A stretch of DNA of 64,000 nucleotides from JBJYIN01 sp046237015 (GCF_046237015.1 NZ_JBJYIN010000015.1:1-64000), one strand, 5' to 3'. Shown: positions 42,049 through 52,007, numbered from the stretch's first letter. The notes: a model not told the origin generated them from the sequence alone. Numbers and translations: made by a program.

Positions 42049-44757
42049 ATGACAGATGTAACCGTAAAATCGCTGGCCGCAGAGATTCAGACTCCGGTTG
42101 ACCGCCTGATACAGCAGTTTGCTGACGCGGGAATTACCAAATCCTCGTCTGATTCTGTGACCCAGCATGAAAAAGAAACGTTACTGGCGCACCTTAACCG
42201 CGATCGTGGGAGTGCGCCGGGTAAATTGACACTGCAGCGTAAAACGCGTAGTACGCTGAGTATTCCAAGCACTGGCGGGAAGAGTAAGTCAGTGCAGATC
42301 GAAGTCCGCAAGAAACGCACTTATGTAAAACGCGATCCTCTGGATGCCCAACAGGCAGAAGAGGAAGAGCTGGCACGGCGTGAAGCGGAAGAACAGGCAC
42401 AACGTGCTGCTGAAGAGCTGGTTAAGCGTGAGGCTGAAGAGAAGGCCCAGCGTGAGGCGGCTGAAAAAGCTAAACGTGCTGCCGAAGAGCAAGCCAAACG
42501 TGAAGCCGCTGAAAAAGCTAAGCGTGATGTTGCGGAAAAAGAGAAAGTGACGAATCAACAAAACGATAGTATGACAAAACCAGCTCAGGCTGAGAAAGCT
42601 CGCCGAGAAGCTGAGGCCGCTGAACTTAAACGTAAAGCAGAAGAAACCGCGCGTCTTAAGGTTGAAGAAGAAGCTCGCCGCATTGCGGAAGATGCTCGTC
42701 GGATGGCCGAAGAAAACGCCGGACGTTGGGAAGCAGAAAGCGCCAAACCTGAGGATGCCGCTGATTACCATGTGACGACGTCTCATCATGCTCGCGAAGC
42801 GGAAGATGAGAGTGACCGCCAGGTTGAAGGCGAACGTCGCAGTCGTGGTCGCGGCGGTAAGGTTACCAAACAGAAAAAAGGTAATCGCCTGTCTGAGTCA
42901 AAAGCCGATCGTGAAGAAGCGCGTGCTGTGACTCGTGGTGGTAAAGGTAAACGTAAGCCTAGTACGTTGCAGCAAAGCTTTAATAAGCCAGCTCAAGCCG
43001 TTAACCGCGATGTGGTTATTGGTGAGACAGTGACTGTCGCTGAGTTAGCGAACAAAATGGCTGTTAAAGGTTCCCAGGTTATTAAGGCCATGATGAAATT
43101 GGGCGCGATGGCGACCATTAATCAGGTTATCGATCAGGAAACGGCACAGCTCGTGGCAGAAGAAATGGGCCACAAAGTGATCCTACGTCGCGAAAATGAG
43201 CTGGAAGAAGCGGTAATGAGCGACCGTGATACCGGTGCTGCTGCTGAATCCCGTGCGCCAGTGGTGACCATCATGGGTCACGTTGACCATGGTAAAACAT
43301 CATTACTGGATTACATCCGTTCAACTAAGGTTGCAGCGGGTGAAGCTGGTGGTATTACTCAGCATATCGGTGCGTATCACGTAGAAACCGATAATGGCAT
43401 GATCACTTTCCTTGATACACCGGGACACGCCGCGTTTACTGCGATGCGTGCTCGTGGTGCTCAGGCAACGGATATTGTGGTTCTGGTCGTTGCGGCAGAC
43501 GATGGCGTGATGCCTCAGACCATTGAAGCTATCCAGCATGCGAAAGCCGCTCAGGTCCCCGTCGTTGTTGCGGTGAACAAGATTGATAAACCAGAAGCCG
43601 ATCCGGATCGTGTCAAAACCGAACTGTCCCAATATGGCGTGATGCCAGAAGAGTGGGGTGGTGAAGCGCAGTTTGTCCATGTGTCTGCGAAAGCGGGGAC
43701 AGGGATTGATGAGCTACTGGATGCGATTTTATTACAAGCCGAAGTCCTTGAACTTAAAGCCATTCGCAGTGGGATGGCGAGCGGCGTAGTGATCGAATCT
43801 TTCCTGGATAAAGGTCGTGGTCCTGTTGCTACCGTTCTGGTCCGTGAAGGTACGTTGAATAAGGGCGATATCGTCCTGTGTGGCTTTGAATATGGCCGCG
43901 TTCGTGCAATGCGTGATGAACTAGGACATGAAATTGTTTCAGCTGGACCATCTATTCCAGTTGAGATTCTGGGATTATCCGGTGTTCCTGCCGCTGGTGA
44001 TGAAGCAACGGTAGTGCGTGATGAGAAGAAAGCGCGCGAAGTGGCTCTCTATCGTCAAGGAAAATTCCGTGAAGTGAAACTGGCCCGTCAGCAGAAATCT
44101 AAACTGGAAAACATGTTTGCCAACATGACCGAAGGTGAAGTTTCTGAGCTGAATATCGTATTGAAATCTGACGTTCAGGGCTCTTGTGAAGCGATTTCTG
44201 ATTCGCTGCAAAAACTGTCTACCGATGAAGTAAAAGTCAAAATCGTCGGTTCTGGTGTGGGCGGTATCACAGAAACGGACGCTACGCTGGCAGCCGCATC
44301 GAATGCGATTATCCTTGGGTTTAATGTTCGTGCCGATGCTTCTGCTCGCCGTATTGTTGAAGCAGAAAGCTTGGATCTGCGTTACTACTCCGTTATCTAT
44401 GACCTGATTGATGAAGTCAAACAGGCCATGAGTGGTATGTTAGCGCCAGAATATAAGCAAGAGATCATCGGTTTGGCTGAAGTACGTGATGTCTTCAAAT
44501 CGCCTAAATTTGGTGCGATTGCCGGTTGTATGGTGACGGAAGGTGTCGTGAAACGTCACAATAAGATCCGTGTACTGCGTGAAAACGTGGTGATCTACGA
44601 GGGTGAGCTGGAATCCCTACGCCGCTTCAAAGATGACGTTAATGAAGTTCGTAACGGCATGGAATGTGGTATCGGTGTGAAGAACTACAATGATGTTCGC
44701 GCAGGCGACATGATCGAAGTCTTTGAAACGATTGAGATCAAACGCACTATCGCGTAA
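42049..44757 (+). CDS. infB: Translation initiation factor IF-2
   Basis: GTPase that delivers initiator tRNA to the 30S subunit. 902 aa (890 in E. coli). N-terminal IF2N domain, then a long charged helical region of EE/AKR repeats (about 95-260). G domain at about 400: GHVDHGKTSLLD, DTPGHAAF and NKID. Beta-barrel and C-terminal fMet-tRNA-binding domains follow. In-frame GTG at 42547 (codon 167) and ATG at 42571 (codon 175) correspond to the internal starts of the shorter IF2 forms of E. coli. Confidence 0.98.
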   Translation: MTDVTVKSLAAEIQTPVDRLIQQFADAGITKSSSDSVTQHEKETLLAHLNRDRGSAPGKLTLQRKTRSTLSIPSTGGKSKSVQIEVRKKRTYVKRDPLDAQQAEEEELARREAEEQAQRAAEELVKREAEEKAQREAAEKAKRAAEEQAKREAAEKAKRDVAEKEKVTNQQNDSMTKPAQAEKARREAEAAELKRKAEETARLKVEEEARRIAEDARRMAEENAGRWEAESAKPEDAADYHVTTSHHAREAEDESDRQVEGERRSRGRGGKVTKQKKGNRLSESKADREEARAVTRGGKGKRKPSTLQQSFNKPAQAVNRDVVIGETVTVAELANKMAVKGSQVIKAMMKLGAMATINQVIDQETAQLVAEEMGHKVILRRENELEEAVMSDRDTGAAAESRAPVVTIMGHVDHGKTSLLDYIRSTKVAAGEAGGITQHIGAYHVETDNGMITFLDTPGHAAFTAMRARGAQATDIVVLVVAADDGVMPQTIEAIQHAKAAQVPVVVAVNKIDKPEADPDRVKTELSQYGVMPEEWGGEAQFVHVSAKAGTGIDELLDAILLQAEVLELKAIRSGMASGVVIESFLDKGRGPVATVLVREGTLNKGDIVLCGFEYGRVRAMRDELGHEIVSAGPSIPVEILGLSGVPAAGDEATVVRDEKKAREVALYRQGKFREVKLARQQKSKLENMFANMTEGEVSELNIVLKSDVQGSCEAISDSLQKLSTDEVKVKIVGSGVGGITETDATLAAASNAIILGFNVRADASARRIVEAESLDLRYYSVIYDLIDEVKQAMSGMLAPEYKQEIIGLAEVRDVFKSPKFGAIAGCMVTEGVVKRHNKIRVLRENVVIYEGELESLRRFKDDVNEVRNGMECGIGVKNYNDVRAGDMIEVFETIEIKRTIA

Positions 44758-44791
44758 GTTTTTGCTAAGTAGCGAAGCGAGACATTTGTAA

Positions 44792-44817
44792 GGGGGGCCT
44801 AGTGCCCCCCGATTTTT
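44792..44817 (+). terminator. Hairpin between infB and rbfA
   Basis: GGGGGGC pairs with GCCCCCC around CTAGT and is followed by GATTTTTA. A probable partial terminator; rbfA starts 16 bp later, so read-through must be common. Confidence 0.6.
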
Positions 44818-44832
44818 AATTGAGGATTTAAT

Positions 44833-45231
44833 ATGGCAAAAGAATTCAGTCGCACCCAGCGCGTTGCGCAGGAAATGCAAAAAGAAATCGCCATTATTAT
44901 TCAACGTGAAGTGAAAGATCCGCGAATTGGTATGGCGACCGTTTCTGGCGTGGAGGTTTCTCGCGATCTGGCCTATGCGAAAGTGTTTGTGACATTTCTA
45001 AATGATAATGATCCAGAACAGGTGAAGACGGCAGTGAAAGCGCTGCAAGATGCATCTGGTTTTATCCGTATGCTGTTGGGTAAAGCAATGCGCCTGCGAG
45101 TTGTCCCGGAGTTAACGTTCTCTTACGACAATTCACTGGTCGAAGGGATGAGAATGTCCAATCTGGTTACTAACGTTGTCAGAAATGATGTAGAACGTCG
45201 TTCTTCTACGGGCGAAGAGCAGGAGGATTAA
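44833..45231 (+). CDS. rbfA: 30S ribosome-binding factor RbfA
   Basis: Cold-shock maturation factor that binds pre-30S subunits near the 5' end of 16S rRNA. 132 aa (133 in E. coli), KH-type fold with VKDPRIGMATVSGVEVSRD near 27-45. TGAGGA precedes the ATG. Its stop overlaps the truB start by one base (TAATG), so the two are translationally coupled. Confidence 0.97.
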   Translation: MAKEFSRTQRVAQEMQKEIAIIIQREVKDPRIGMATVSGVEVSRDLAYAKVFVTFLNDNDPEQVKTAVKALQDASGFIRMLLGKAMRLRVVPELTFSYDNSLVEGMRMSNLVTNVVRNDVERRSSTGEEQED

Positions 45232-46175
45232 TGAGTCGTCCTCGTCGCCGTGGCCGTGATGTACACGGTGTATTGCTGTTAGATAAACCGCAGGGTATGT
45301 CATCTAATGATGTTTTACAGAAGGTAAAACGGATCTATAACGCCAATAGAGCTGGTCATACGGGCGCATTGGATCCACTGGCGACAGGAATGTTGCCGAT
45401 TTGTCTCGGAGAAGCGACGAAATTTTCCCAGTACTTACTTGATACCGATAAACGTTACCGCGTTATTGCCCGCCTTGGGCAACGCACTGATACGTCGGAT
45501 GCAGATGGTAATGTGATTGAAGAGCGTGCGATTGTTTTTTCTGCTACCGAGTTGGAACTGGCATTGGAGAGTTTTCGCGGTACTACGCAGCAAGTGCCCT
45601 CTATGTACTCCGCGCTGAAATATCAGGGGCGAAAACTGTATGAGTATGCCCGTCAAGGAGTGACGGTTCCGCGTGAAGCGCGTGAAATCACCGTTTACGA
45701 ACTGCTGTTTATTCGCTGGGAAGGGGATGAGCTGGAACTGGAGATTCACTGTTCAAAAGGGACATACATCCGCACTATTATTGACGATTTGGGCGAAAAG
45801 CTGGGTTGTGGTGCGCATGTGGTTTATTTGCGCCGTTTGCAGGTTGCGACGTACGCCACGGAAAAAATGGTGACGCTGGAGCAACTCTCTGCGTTGGTTG
45901 AGCAGGCCCAAGCGGAGGAGTGCCCTCCGGCACTCAGTCTGGATCCATTGCTTATGCCGATGGAAAGCCCGGTAATCGGTTTCCCCGAAGTAAATTTAAC
46001 GCCCGTCGTGGCAGGCTATCTCAAGCTAGGGCAACCCGTTCAGGTTGCAGGAGCACCGTCAAATGGTATGGCGCGCATCACCGAAGGTGATGAACGCAAA
46101 TTTATCGGCATGGGCGAAATCGATAATGACGGACGTGTGGCACCACGGCGTTTGGTTGTTGAATTTCCGATGTAA
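45231..46175 (+). CDS. truB: tRNA pseudouridine-55 synthase
   Basis: Makes the universal pseudouridine 55 in the tRNA T loop. 314 aa as in E. coli. Catalytic Asp48 lies in GHTGALDPLATG. The RNA-binding segments GTYIRTIIDDLGEKLGCGA and the C-terminal PUA-like domain are present. Follows rbfA with overlapping stop/start. Confidence 0.97.
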   Translation: MSRPRRRGRDVHGVLLLDKPQGMSSNDVLQKVKRIYNANRAGHTGALDPLATGMLPICLGEATKFSQYLLDTDKRYRVIARLGQRTDTSDADGNVIEERAIVFSATELELALESFRGTTQQVPSMYSALKYQGRKLYEYARQGVTVPREAREITVYELLFIRWEGDELELEIHCSKGTYIRTIIDDLGEKLGCGAHVVYLRRLQVATYATEKMVTLEQLSALVEQAQAEECPPALSLDPLLMPMESPVIGFPEVNLTPVVAGYLKLGQPVQVAGAPSNGMARITEGDERKFIGMGEIDNDGRVAPRRLVVEFPM

Positions 46176-46297
46176 GCGCGCTCGTTGCCGCCTTGCTATC
46201 GTGAGGTGCTGAGAGTAGAATAGCGCGGCTTAACTATTGGGTGGCTGAATTAGAGATCGGCGCCTGTTTTTTTATCTATAATGTTTGGAGTATGACT

Positions 46298-46567
46298 ATG
46301 TCTCTAAGTGTTGAAGCTAAAGCTAAAATCGTAGCGGAATTTGGTCGTGGCACGAACGACAGCGGTTCTACCGAAGTTCAGGTTGCCTTGTTGACTGCAC
46401 AGATCAACCACTTGCAAGGCCACTTTGCCGAGCACAAAAAAGATCACCACAGCCGTCGTGGTCTGCTGCGTATGGTTTCTCAGCGTCGTAAGCTGCTGGA
46501 CTACCTGAAGCGTAAAGATGTGGCACGTTACACCAGCCTGATTGAACGTCTGGGTCTGCGTCGCTAA
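46298..46567 (+). CDS. rpsO: 30S ribosomal protein S15
   Basis: Primary 16S rRNA-binding protein of the platform. 89 aa as in E. coli, with HKKDHHSRRGLLRMVSQRRK near 46-65 forming the rRNA-binding part. ATG 46298 follows TTGGAG; the same frame extends 19 codons upstream but is not family sequence. In E. coli S15 represses its own mRNA through a pseudoknot over this start region. Confidence 0.98.
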   Translation: MSLSVEAKAKIVAEFGRGTNDSGSTEVQVALLTAQINHLQGHFAEHKKDHHSRRGLLRMVSQRRKLLDYLKRKDVARYTSLIERLGLRR

Positions 46568-46587
46568 GTCTTCAGAGTTTCAGTGGG

Positions 46588-46613
46588 AAGGGGCCTATTT
46601 TGGCCCCTTTCTT
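46588..46613 (+). terminator. rpsO terminator
   Basis: The 8-bp stem AAGGGGCC / GGCCCCTT around TATTTT is followed by TCTTCT. Same position as the E. coli rpsO t1 terminator. Confidence 0.8.
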
Positions 46614-46681
46614 CTAGGAAGCGTTTAGAAAACAGAGTAATGTATTGCTGTTTTAATTATGATCTTTCGTTACAGAGGTTC

Positions 46682-46740
46682 GCGCGGCTAATGAGAGGCT
46701 TTATCTGCATGGGCAGGGTAAAGGTTGTCATTAGTCGTGA
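46682..46740 (+). promoter_or_regulatory. pnp: pnp leader hairpin, RNase III processing site
   Basis: CTAATGA (46688-46694) pairs with TCATTAG (46728-46734), and inside it CTTTATCTGC (46699-46708) pairs with GCAGGGTAAAG (46713-46723) with one bulge. A long, nearly continuous stem here in the pnp leader matches the E. coli element that RNase III cleaves for PNPase autocontrol. Confidence 0.75.
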
Positions 46741-46819
46741 GGATGTGATGCAAAGGTCGAGTGTTCATCGGTATGCCTATCCAGAGTAAGGATGGTATAC
46801 CCCCGTTAAGGATATTATT

Positions 46820-48952
46820 TTGCTGAATCCGATCGTTCGTCAGTTCCAATATGGTCAACATACCGTTACGTTAGAAACTGGTATGATGGCACGCCAGGCT
46901 ACCGCCGCAGTGATGGTTAGCATGGATGATACGGCAGTATTTGTGACTGTCGTTGGTGCTAAAAAAGCTAAACCAGGCCAGGATTTTTTCCCGTTAACCG
47001 TTAACTATCAGGAGCGTACTTACGCTGCTGGTCGTATCCCTGGTGGTTTCTTCCGCCGTGAAGGTCGCCCGAGTGAAGGTGAAACACTGATCGCTCGTCT
47101 GATTGACCGTCCGGTTCGTCCGCTGTTCCCTGAAGGATTTGTAAACGAAGTCCAGGTGATTGCGACAGTGGTTTCTGTTAACCCACAAGTTAACCCTGAT
47201 ATCGTTGCGATGATTGGTGCTTCTGCCGCGCTGAGTTTGTCCGGTATTCCATTCAATGGTCCAATTGGTGCAGCTCGCGTCGGCTATCTGAATGACCAAT
47301 ACGTGCTGAACCCGACGATTGATGAACTGAAAGAAAGCCGTCTGGATTTGGTTGTTGCTGGTACCGAAGGTGCCGTTCTGATGGTGGAATCCGAAGCAGA
47401 TCTGTTAAGCGAAGATCAAATGCTGGGAGCGGTCGTATTTGGCCATGAGCAACAGCAGGTTATTATTCAGAACATTAATGAACTGGTAAAAGAAGCAGGT
47501 AAACCTCGTTGGGATTGGCAACCAGAGGCCGCGAATGATGCATTGAATGCACGTGTTGCAGCGCTGGCTGAATCTCGTTTAAGCGATGCTTATCGTATTA
47601 CCGATAAGCAACAGCGTTATGCACAGATCGATGTGATTAAAGCTGAAACTATCGCTGCATTGCAGTCAGAGCAACCTGAAGGTGAACCGTTGGACGACGG
47701 TGAATTGGGCGAAATTCTGCATGCCATTGAGAAAAATGTTGTACGTAGTCGCGTTCTGGCTGGTGAACCACGTATTGATGGTCGTGAGAAAGACATGATC
47801 CGTGGCTTGGACGTACGCACTGGCGTATTGCCGCGTACTCACGGTTCCGCGCTTTTCACTCGTGGTGAAACGCAGGCGTTGGTAACCGCAACGTTGGGTA
47901 CTGAGCGTGATGCACAAACTATTGATGAGTTGACCGGTGAGCGCACCGATCGCTTCCTGCTGCACTATAACTTCCCTCCGTATTCTGTTGGTGAGACAGG
48001 TATGGTGGGTTCGCCTAAACGTCGTGAAATTGGTCATGGTCGTCTGGCGAAACGTGGCGTGTTGGCTGTAATGCCGAAGGCCAGTGAGTTCCCGTATACC
48101 GTGCGTGTCGTTTCTGAAATCACAGAATCTAATGGTTCTTCTTCTATGGCGTCTGTCTGTGGTGCTTCTCTGGCACTGATGGATGCGGGCGTGCCGATCA
48201 AATCAGCGGTTGCAGGTATCGCGATGGGTCTGGTGAAAGAAGGCGACAACTTTGTTGTATTGTCCGATATCCTGGGTGATGAAGATCACTTGGGCGATAT
48301 GGACTTTAAAGTTGCTGGTAGCCGTGAAGGTATCACTGCGCTACAGATGGATATCAAGATCGAAGGGATTACCCGTGAGATCATGCAGGTTGCGTTGAAT
48401 CAGGCCAAAGGTGCGCGTTTGCACATTCTGGGCGTGATGGAACAGGCTATCAGCACGCCGCGTGGCGATATCTCTGAATTTGCACCACGTATTCACACGA
48501 TCAAGATCAGCACTGATAAGATCAAAGATGTCATCGGTAAAGGTGGCTCTGTGATTCGTGCGCTGACGGAAGAAACGGGCACCACCATTGAAATTGAAGA
48601 CGATGGTACTGTGAAGATCGCTTCAACTGACGGAGAAAAAGCGAAACACGCTATTCGTCGTATTGAAGAGATTACAGCTGAAATCGAAGTTGGCCGCGTG
48701 TATCAGGGTAAAGTTACCCGCATCGTTGACTTCGGTGCTTTTGTCGCCATCGGCGGTGGAAAAGAAGGCTTGGTGCATATTTCTCAGATCGCCGATAAGC
48801 GTGTTGAGAAAGTGACTGACTATCTGCAAATGGGCCAGGAAGTACCGGTCAAGGTTCTGGAAGTTGATCGTCAGGGACGCGTACGTTTGAGCATTAAGGA
48901 AGCCAATGCTCAATCTCAGGAAGCGGCTGCACCGTCTTCTGAGGAAGAATAA
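46820..48952 (+). CDS. pnp: Polynucleotide phosphorylase
   Basis: 3'-5' phosphorolytic exoribonuclease of the RNA degradosome. 710 aa (711 in E. coli). Two RNase PH-like cores are present, the second with GSSSMASVCGASLALMDAG. They are followed by KH (about 550-610, IKDVIGKGGSVIRAL) and S1 (about 620-690) domains. The TTG start is shared with E. coli (LNPIVRQFQYG follows). The leader carries the RNase III hairpin through which PNPase represses its own synthesis. Confidence 0.98.
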   Translation: MLNPIVRQFQYGQHTVTLETGMMARQATAAVMVSMDDTAVFVTVVGAKKAKPGQDFFPLTVNYQERTYAAGRIPGGFFRREGRPSEGETLIARLIDRPVRPLFPEGFVNEVQVIATVVSVNPQVNPDIVAMIGASAALSLSGIPFNGPIGAARVGYLNDQYVLNPTIDELKESRLDLVVAGTEGAVLMVESEADLLSEDQMLGAVVFGHEQQQVIIQNINELVKEAGKPRWDWQPEAANDALNARVAALAESRLSDAYRITDKQQRYAQIDVIKAETIAALQSEQPEGEPLDDGELGEILHAIEKNVVRSRVLAGEPRIDGREKDMIRGLDVRTGVLPRTHGSALFTRGETQALVTATLGTERDAQTIDELTGERTDRFLLHYNFPPYSVGETGMVGSPKRREIGHGRLAKRGVLAVMPKASEFPYTVRVVSEITESNGSSSMASVCGASLALMDAGVPIKSAVAGIAMGLVKEGDNFVVLSDILGDEDHLGDMDFKVAGSREGITALQMDIKIEGITREIMQVALNQAKGARLHILGVMEQAISTPRGDISEFAPRIHTIKISTDKIKDVIGKGGSVIRALTEETGTTIEIEDDGTVKIASTDGEKAKHAIRRIEEITAEIEVGRVYQGKVTRIVDFGAFVAIGGGKEGLVHISQIADKRVEKVTDYLQMGQEVPVKVLEVDRQGRVRLSIKEANAQSQEAAAPSSEEE

Positions 48953-49086
48953 TGTTACTCGCTGTGCAACACTGAACCGGTTACCTTAACGAGAGTGTGT
49001 TGTGTGTATCATAAGGATAAGGATATCCTTATGTTGAGTAGTCCGGGACAGGATGTTCATCCAATGTTTGTCTTCGGGAGTGGGAA

Positions 49087-49971
49087 ATGAAGCCTTTCTT
49101 GCGCGGGTGTTATGTTGCAACAGCACTTATGCTGGCAGGATGCAGCAACACGGATTGGCGCAAAGATGCAGTATTGGCGATTCCGTTACAGCCTACTTTG
49201 CAGCAGGAAGTCATTCTGGCGCGTATGGAGCAGATCTTTGCAAGCCGGGCATTAACCGATGATGAGCGAGCGCAGCTATTATATGAGCGCGGAGTGCTGT
49301 ATGATAGCTTGGGGTTGCGAGCATTAGCGCGAAATGATTTTTCACAAGCGCTAACGATCCGCCCTGATATGCCAGAAGTTTTTAACTATCTGGGTATTTA
49401 TTTAACGCAGGCAGGCAATTTTGATGCTGCCTATGAAGCGTTTGATTCTGTACTAGAGCTTGATCCAACTTACAATTACGCGCGTTTGAACCGGGGCATC
49501 GCTTTGTATTATGGCGGTCGTTACCTGTTAGCGCAGGATGATCTGCTGGCGTTTTATCGAGACGATCCGAATGATCCTTTCCGTTCGTTATGGCTGTATC
49601 TTGTGGAGCGAGAAATCAATCCAGAGACAGCTAAAGTAGCGTTAAGTAAACGTTATAACGAAGCGCAGAAAGGGCCATGGGGATGGAAAATTGTCGAATT
49701 CTACCTGGGCAGTATCAGTGAAAAAACACTGATGCAGCGTCTGCAGGAAGAAGCTACGGATAACACTTCGCTCGCTGAGCATCTCAGTGAAACTGACTTC
49801 TATTTAGGTAAGCACTACCTAAGTCTGGGGGACAAGAACACCGCTTTGGCGCTGTTCAAGCTGACGGTTGCTAACAATGTTCATAATTTTGTTGAGCACC
49901 GCTATGCATTGTTGGAATTGGCGCTACTAGGCCAAGAGCAAGACGACCTATCAGGATCGGACCAGCAATAG
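49087..49971 (+). CDS. nlpI: Lipoprotein NlpI
   Basis: Outer-membrane lipoprotein adaptor that scaffolds peptidoglycan hydrolases and delivers the endopeptidase MepS to Prc. 294 aa as in E. coli. Signal peptide with lipobox LAGC, acylated Cys19. TPR repeats cover about 60-170 and more helical repeats the rest. GGGAGTGGG precedes the ATG. Located between pnp and deaD as in E. coli. A weak hairpin with T6 (about 50013-50037) follows. Confidence 0.96.
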   Translation: MKPFLRGCYVATALMLAGCSNTDWRKDAVLAIPLQPTLQQEVILARMEQIFASRALTDDERAQLLYERGVLYDSLGLRALARNDFSQALTIRPDMPEVFNYLGIYLTQAGNFDAAYEAFDSVLELDPTYNYARLNRGIALYYGGRYLLAQDDLLAFYRDDPNDPFRSLWLYLVEREINPETAKVALSKRYNEAQKGPWGWKIVEFYLGSISEKTLMQRLQEEATDNTSLAEHLSETDFYLGKHYLSLGDKNTALALFKLTVANNVHNFVEHRYALLELALLGQEQDDLSGSDQQ

Positions 49972-50077
49972 CTGACGAACAATATTATCAGCCTTAAAAG
50001 ACTACGGTTATCACCTTGGCGGGTGAGGGCTTTTTTGTTCGCTTTTTAATCCAATTTGAGCCGGTTCACACTTTTCA

Positions 50078-50155
50078 ATGAAAATGACTGAAAATTTTCT
50101 CGACGAGTTATGTAGACTGGCCGCCATAGTTAATGAGGCACGTGTACATGACTGA
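50078..50155 (+). CDS. yrbN: Small protein YrbN (25 aa), deaD leader ORF
   Basis: The 25-codon frame begins MKMTENFLDELCRLAA and ends EARVHD with TGA at 50153-50155, overlapping the deaD start (ATG 50148) by 8 bases. E. coli has yrbN, of about 26 codons and similar sequence (DELCRLAA), at exactly this place. The overlap suggests that translation of yrbN is coupled to deaD. Its product, if it has a function of its own, is unknown. The ribosome site is weak. Confidence 0.8.
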   Translation: MKMTENFLDELCRLAAIVNEARVHD

Positions 50156-52007
50156 TGTATCTAATTCTTTTGCTGATTTGGGGCTGTCTGCTCCGATTAT
50201 TAATGCCCTGACCGATCTGGGCTACGAAAAACCCTCGCCGATTCAGGCGGAATGTATTCCTCACTTGCTGAACGGTCGTGATGTGCTGGGTATGGCACAG
50301 ACCGGTAGCGGCAAGACGGCAGCATTTGCTCTGCCATTACTTAATAATTTAAAACCTGAGTTAAAAGCGCCGCAGATGTTGGTGTTAGCGCCAACCCGTG
50401 AACTGGCGGTTCAGGTTGCAGAAGCCTGTAATGATTTTGCCAAGCACATGCATGGCGTGAATGTTGTTGCCCTGTATGGCGGACAACGTTATGACGTTCA
50501 GTTGCGTGCTTTGCGCCAGGGTGCGCAAATCGTTGTGGGTACGCCAGGTCGTCTGTTGGACCACTTAAAACGAGGGACGCTGGATCTGTCTAACCTGAGC
50601 GGCCTGGTTCTGGATGAAGCCGATGAAATGTTACGCATGGGCTTTATTGAAGATGTGGAAAACATCATGGCGCAGATCCCAGCTCAGCATCAGACAGCAT
50701 TGTTTTCTGCAACGATGCCAGAAGCGATTCGCCGTATTACGCGTCGTTTCATGCAAGATCCACAGGAAGTTCGCATTCAGTCCAGCGTAACGACGCGTCC
50801 TGACATCAGCCAGAGCTACTGGACGGTGCATGGCATGCGTAAAAACGAAGCGTTAGTACGTTTTCTGGAAGCGGAAGATTTTGATGCGGCGATTATTTTC
50901 GTCCGTACCAAGAATGCGACGTTGGAAGTGGCTGAAGCGCTGGAGCGCAGCGGTTACAACAGTGCTGCACTGAATGGCGATATGAATCAGGCATTGCGTG
51001 AGCAAACGCTAGAACGTCTGAAAGACGGTCGTCTGGATATCCTGATTGCCACTGATGTTGCCGCTCGTGGGCTAGACGTTGAGCGCATTAGTCTGGTGGT
51101 CAACTATGACATTCCGATGGATGCTGAGTCTTACGTTCACCGCATTGGTCGTACCGGCCGTGCTGGTCGTGCTGGTCGTGCGCTGTTGTTTGTGGAAAAC
51201 CGTGAACGCCGTTTGTTGCGTAACGTTGAACGCACCATGAAATTGACGATTCCAGAAGTGGAATTGCCTAATGCCGAACTGCTGGGCCAGCGTCGTCTGA
51301 CCAGATTTGCGGCTAAGGTTCAGCAGCAACTGGAAAGCAGCGATCTGGATATGTACCGTGCGCTACTGACAAAGTTACAGCCACAGGAAGAATTGGATAT
51401 TGAAACGCTGGCTGCGGCTTTGCTGAAAATGGCACAGGGGGAACGTCCTCTGATTCTGCCTCCAGACCCGGTGTTCGATCGTCGTCCACGTCGTGAATTC
51501 CGCGATCGTGATGATGCACGTGGCGATCGTTGCCGCGATTCTCGCGACAGCCGTGATGGCGATCGTCCGCCTCGCCGTGAGCGTCGTGATGCCGGCGATA
51601 TGGAATTATATCGGATTGAAGTTGGCCGTGATGATGGTGTTGAAGTTCGTCATATCGTTGGTGCTATTGCTAACGAAGGCGACATCAGCAGCCGCTATAT
51701 TGGCAACATTAAGCTGTTTGCCTCTCACTCTACCATTGAGTTGCCAAAAGGCATGCCAGGCGATTTGTTATCACACTTCACCCGCACGCGTATTTTGAAC
51801 AAGCCAATGAATATGCAGTTATTGGGTGATGCTCAGCCACATGAACGCCGTGGCGGACGTCCTGGTGGTGCGCCGGGTCGTGATGGTGGTCCTCGTCGTT
51901 CTTACAGCGGTGAGCGCCGTGAAGGGCAAAATGGCGAACGTCGTGAACGTACATTTAACCGTGACGCTGCGCCACGTGCGCCACGCCGTCGTCCAGCAGA
52001 CGCTTAA
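50148..52007 (+). CDS. deaD: Cold-shock DEAD-box RNA helicase DeaD/CsdA
   Basis: Helicase for 50S assembly and mRNA decay at low temperature. 619 aa (629 in E. coli). Motifs: AQTGSGKT near 50, PTRELA, DEAD in LVLDEADEML near 158, SAT, and HRIGRTGRAGR near 330. An RNA-binding domain follows at about 480-555. Two Arg/Asp/Gly-rich low-complexity stretches (about 440-480 and 565-619) are the variable parts, the last with short RRG-type repeats. ATG 50148 with GAGG upstream is chosen; five more codons are open. The yrbN frame overlaps the start. Confidence 0.97.
   Translation: MTDVSNSFADLGLSAPIINALTDLGYEKPSPIQAECIPHLLNGRDVLGMAQTGSGKTAAFALPLLNNLKPELKAPQMLVLAPTRELAVQVAEACNDFAKHMHGVNVVALYGGQRYDVQLRALRQGAQIVVGTPGRLLDHLKRGTLDLSNLSGLVLDEADEMLRMGFIEDVENIMAQIPAQHQTALFSATMPEAIRRITRRFMQDPQEVRIQSSVTTRPDISQSYWTVHGMRKNEALVRFLEAEDFDAAIIFVRTKNATLEVAEALERSGYNSAALNGDMNQALREQTLERLKDGRLDILIATDVAARGLDVERISLVVNYDIPMDAESYVHRIGRTGRAGRAGRALLFVENRERRLLRNVERTMKLTIPEVELPNAELLGQRRLTRFAAKVQQQLESSDLDMYRALLTKLQPQEELDIETLAAALLKMAQGERPLILPPDPVFDRRPRREFRDRDDARGDRCRDSRDSRDGDRPPRRERRDAGDMELYRIEVGRDDGVEVRHIVGAIANEGDISSRYIGNIKLFASHSTIELPKGMPGDLLSHFTRTRILNKPMNMQLLGDAQPHERRGGRPGGAPGRDGGPRRSYSGERREGQNGERRERTFNRDAAPRAPRRRPADA

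Noticed and set aside
46241..46297. N-terminal extension of rpsO and similar extensions of argR, rplU, obgE, greA, secG, ubiV and the response regulator
   Set aside because: Upstream in-frame codons lack ribosome sites and family similarity; starts were set by conserved N-termini and Shine-Dalgarno position.
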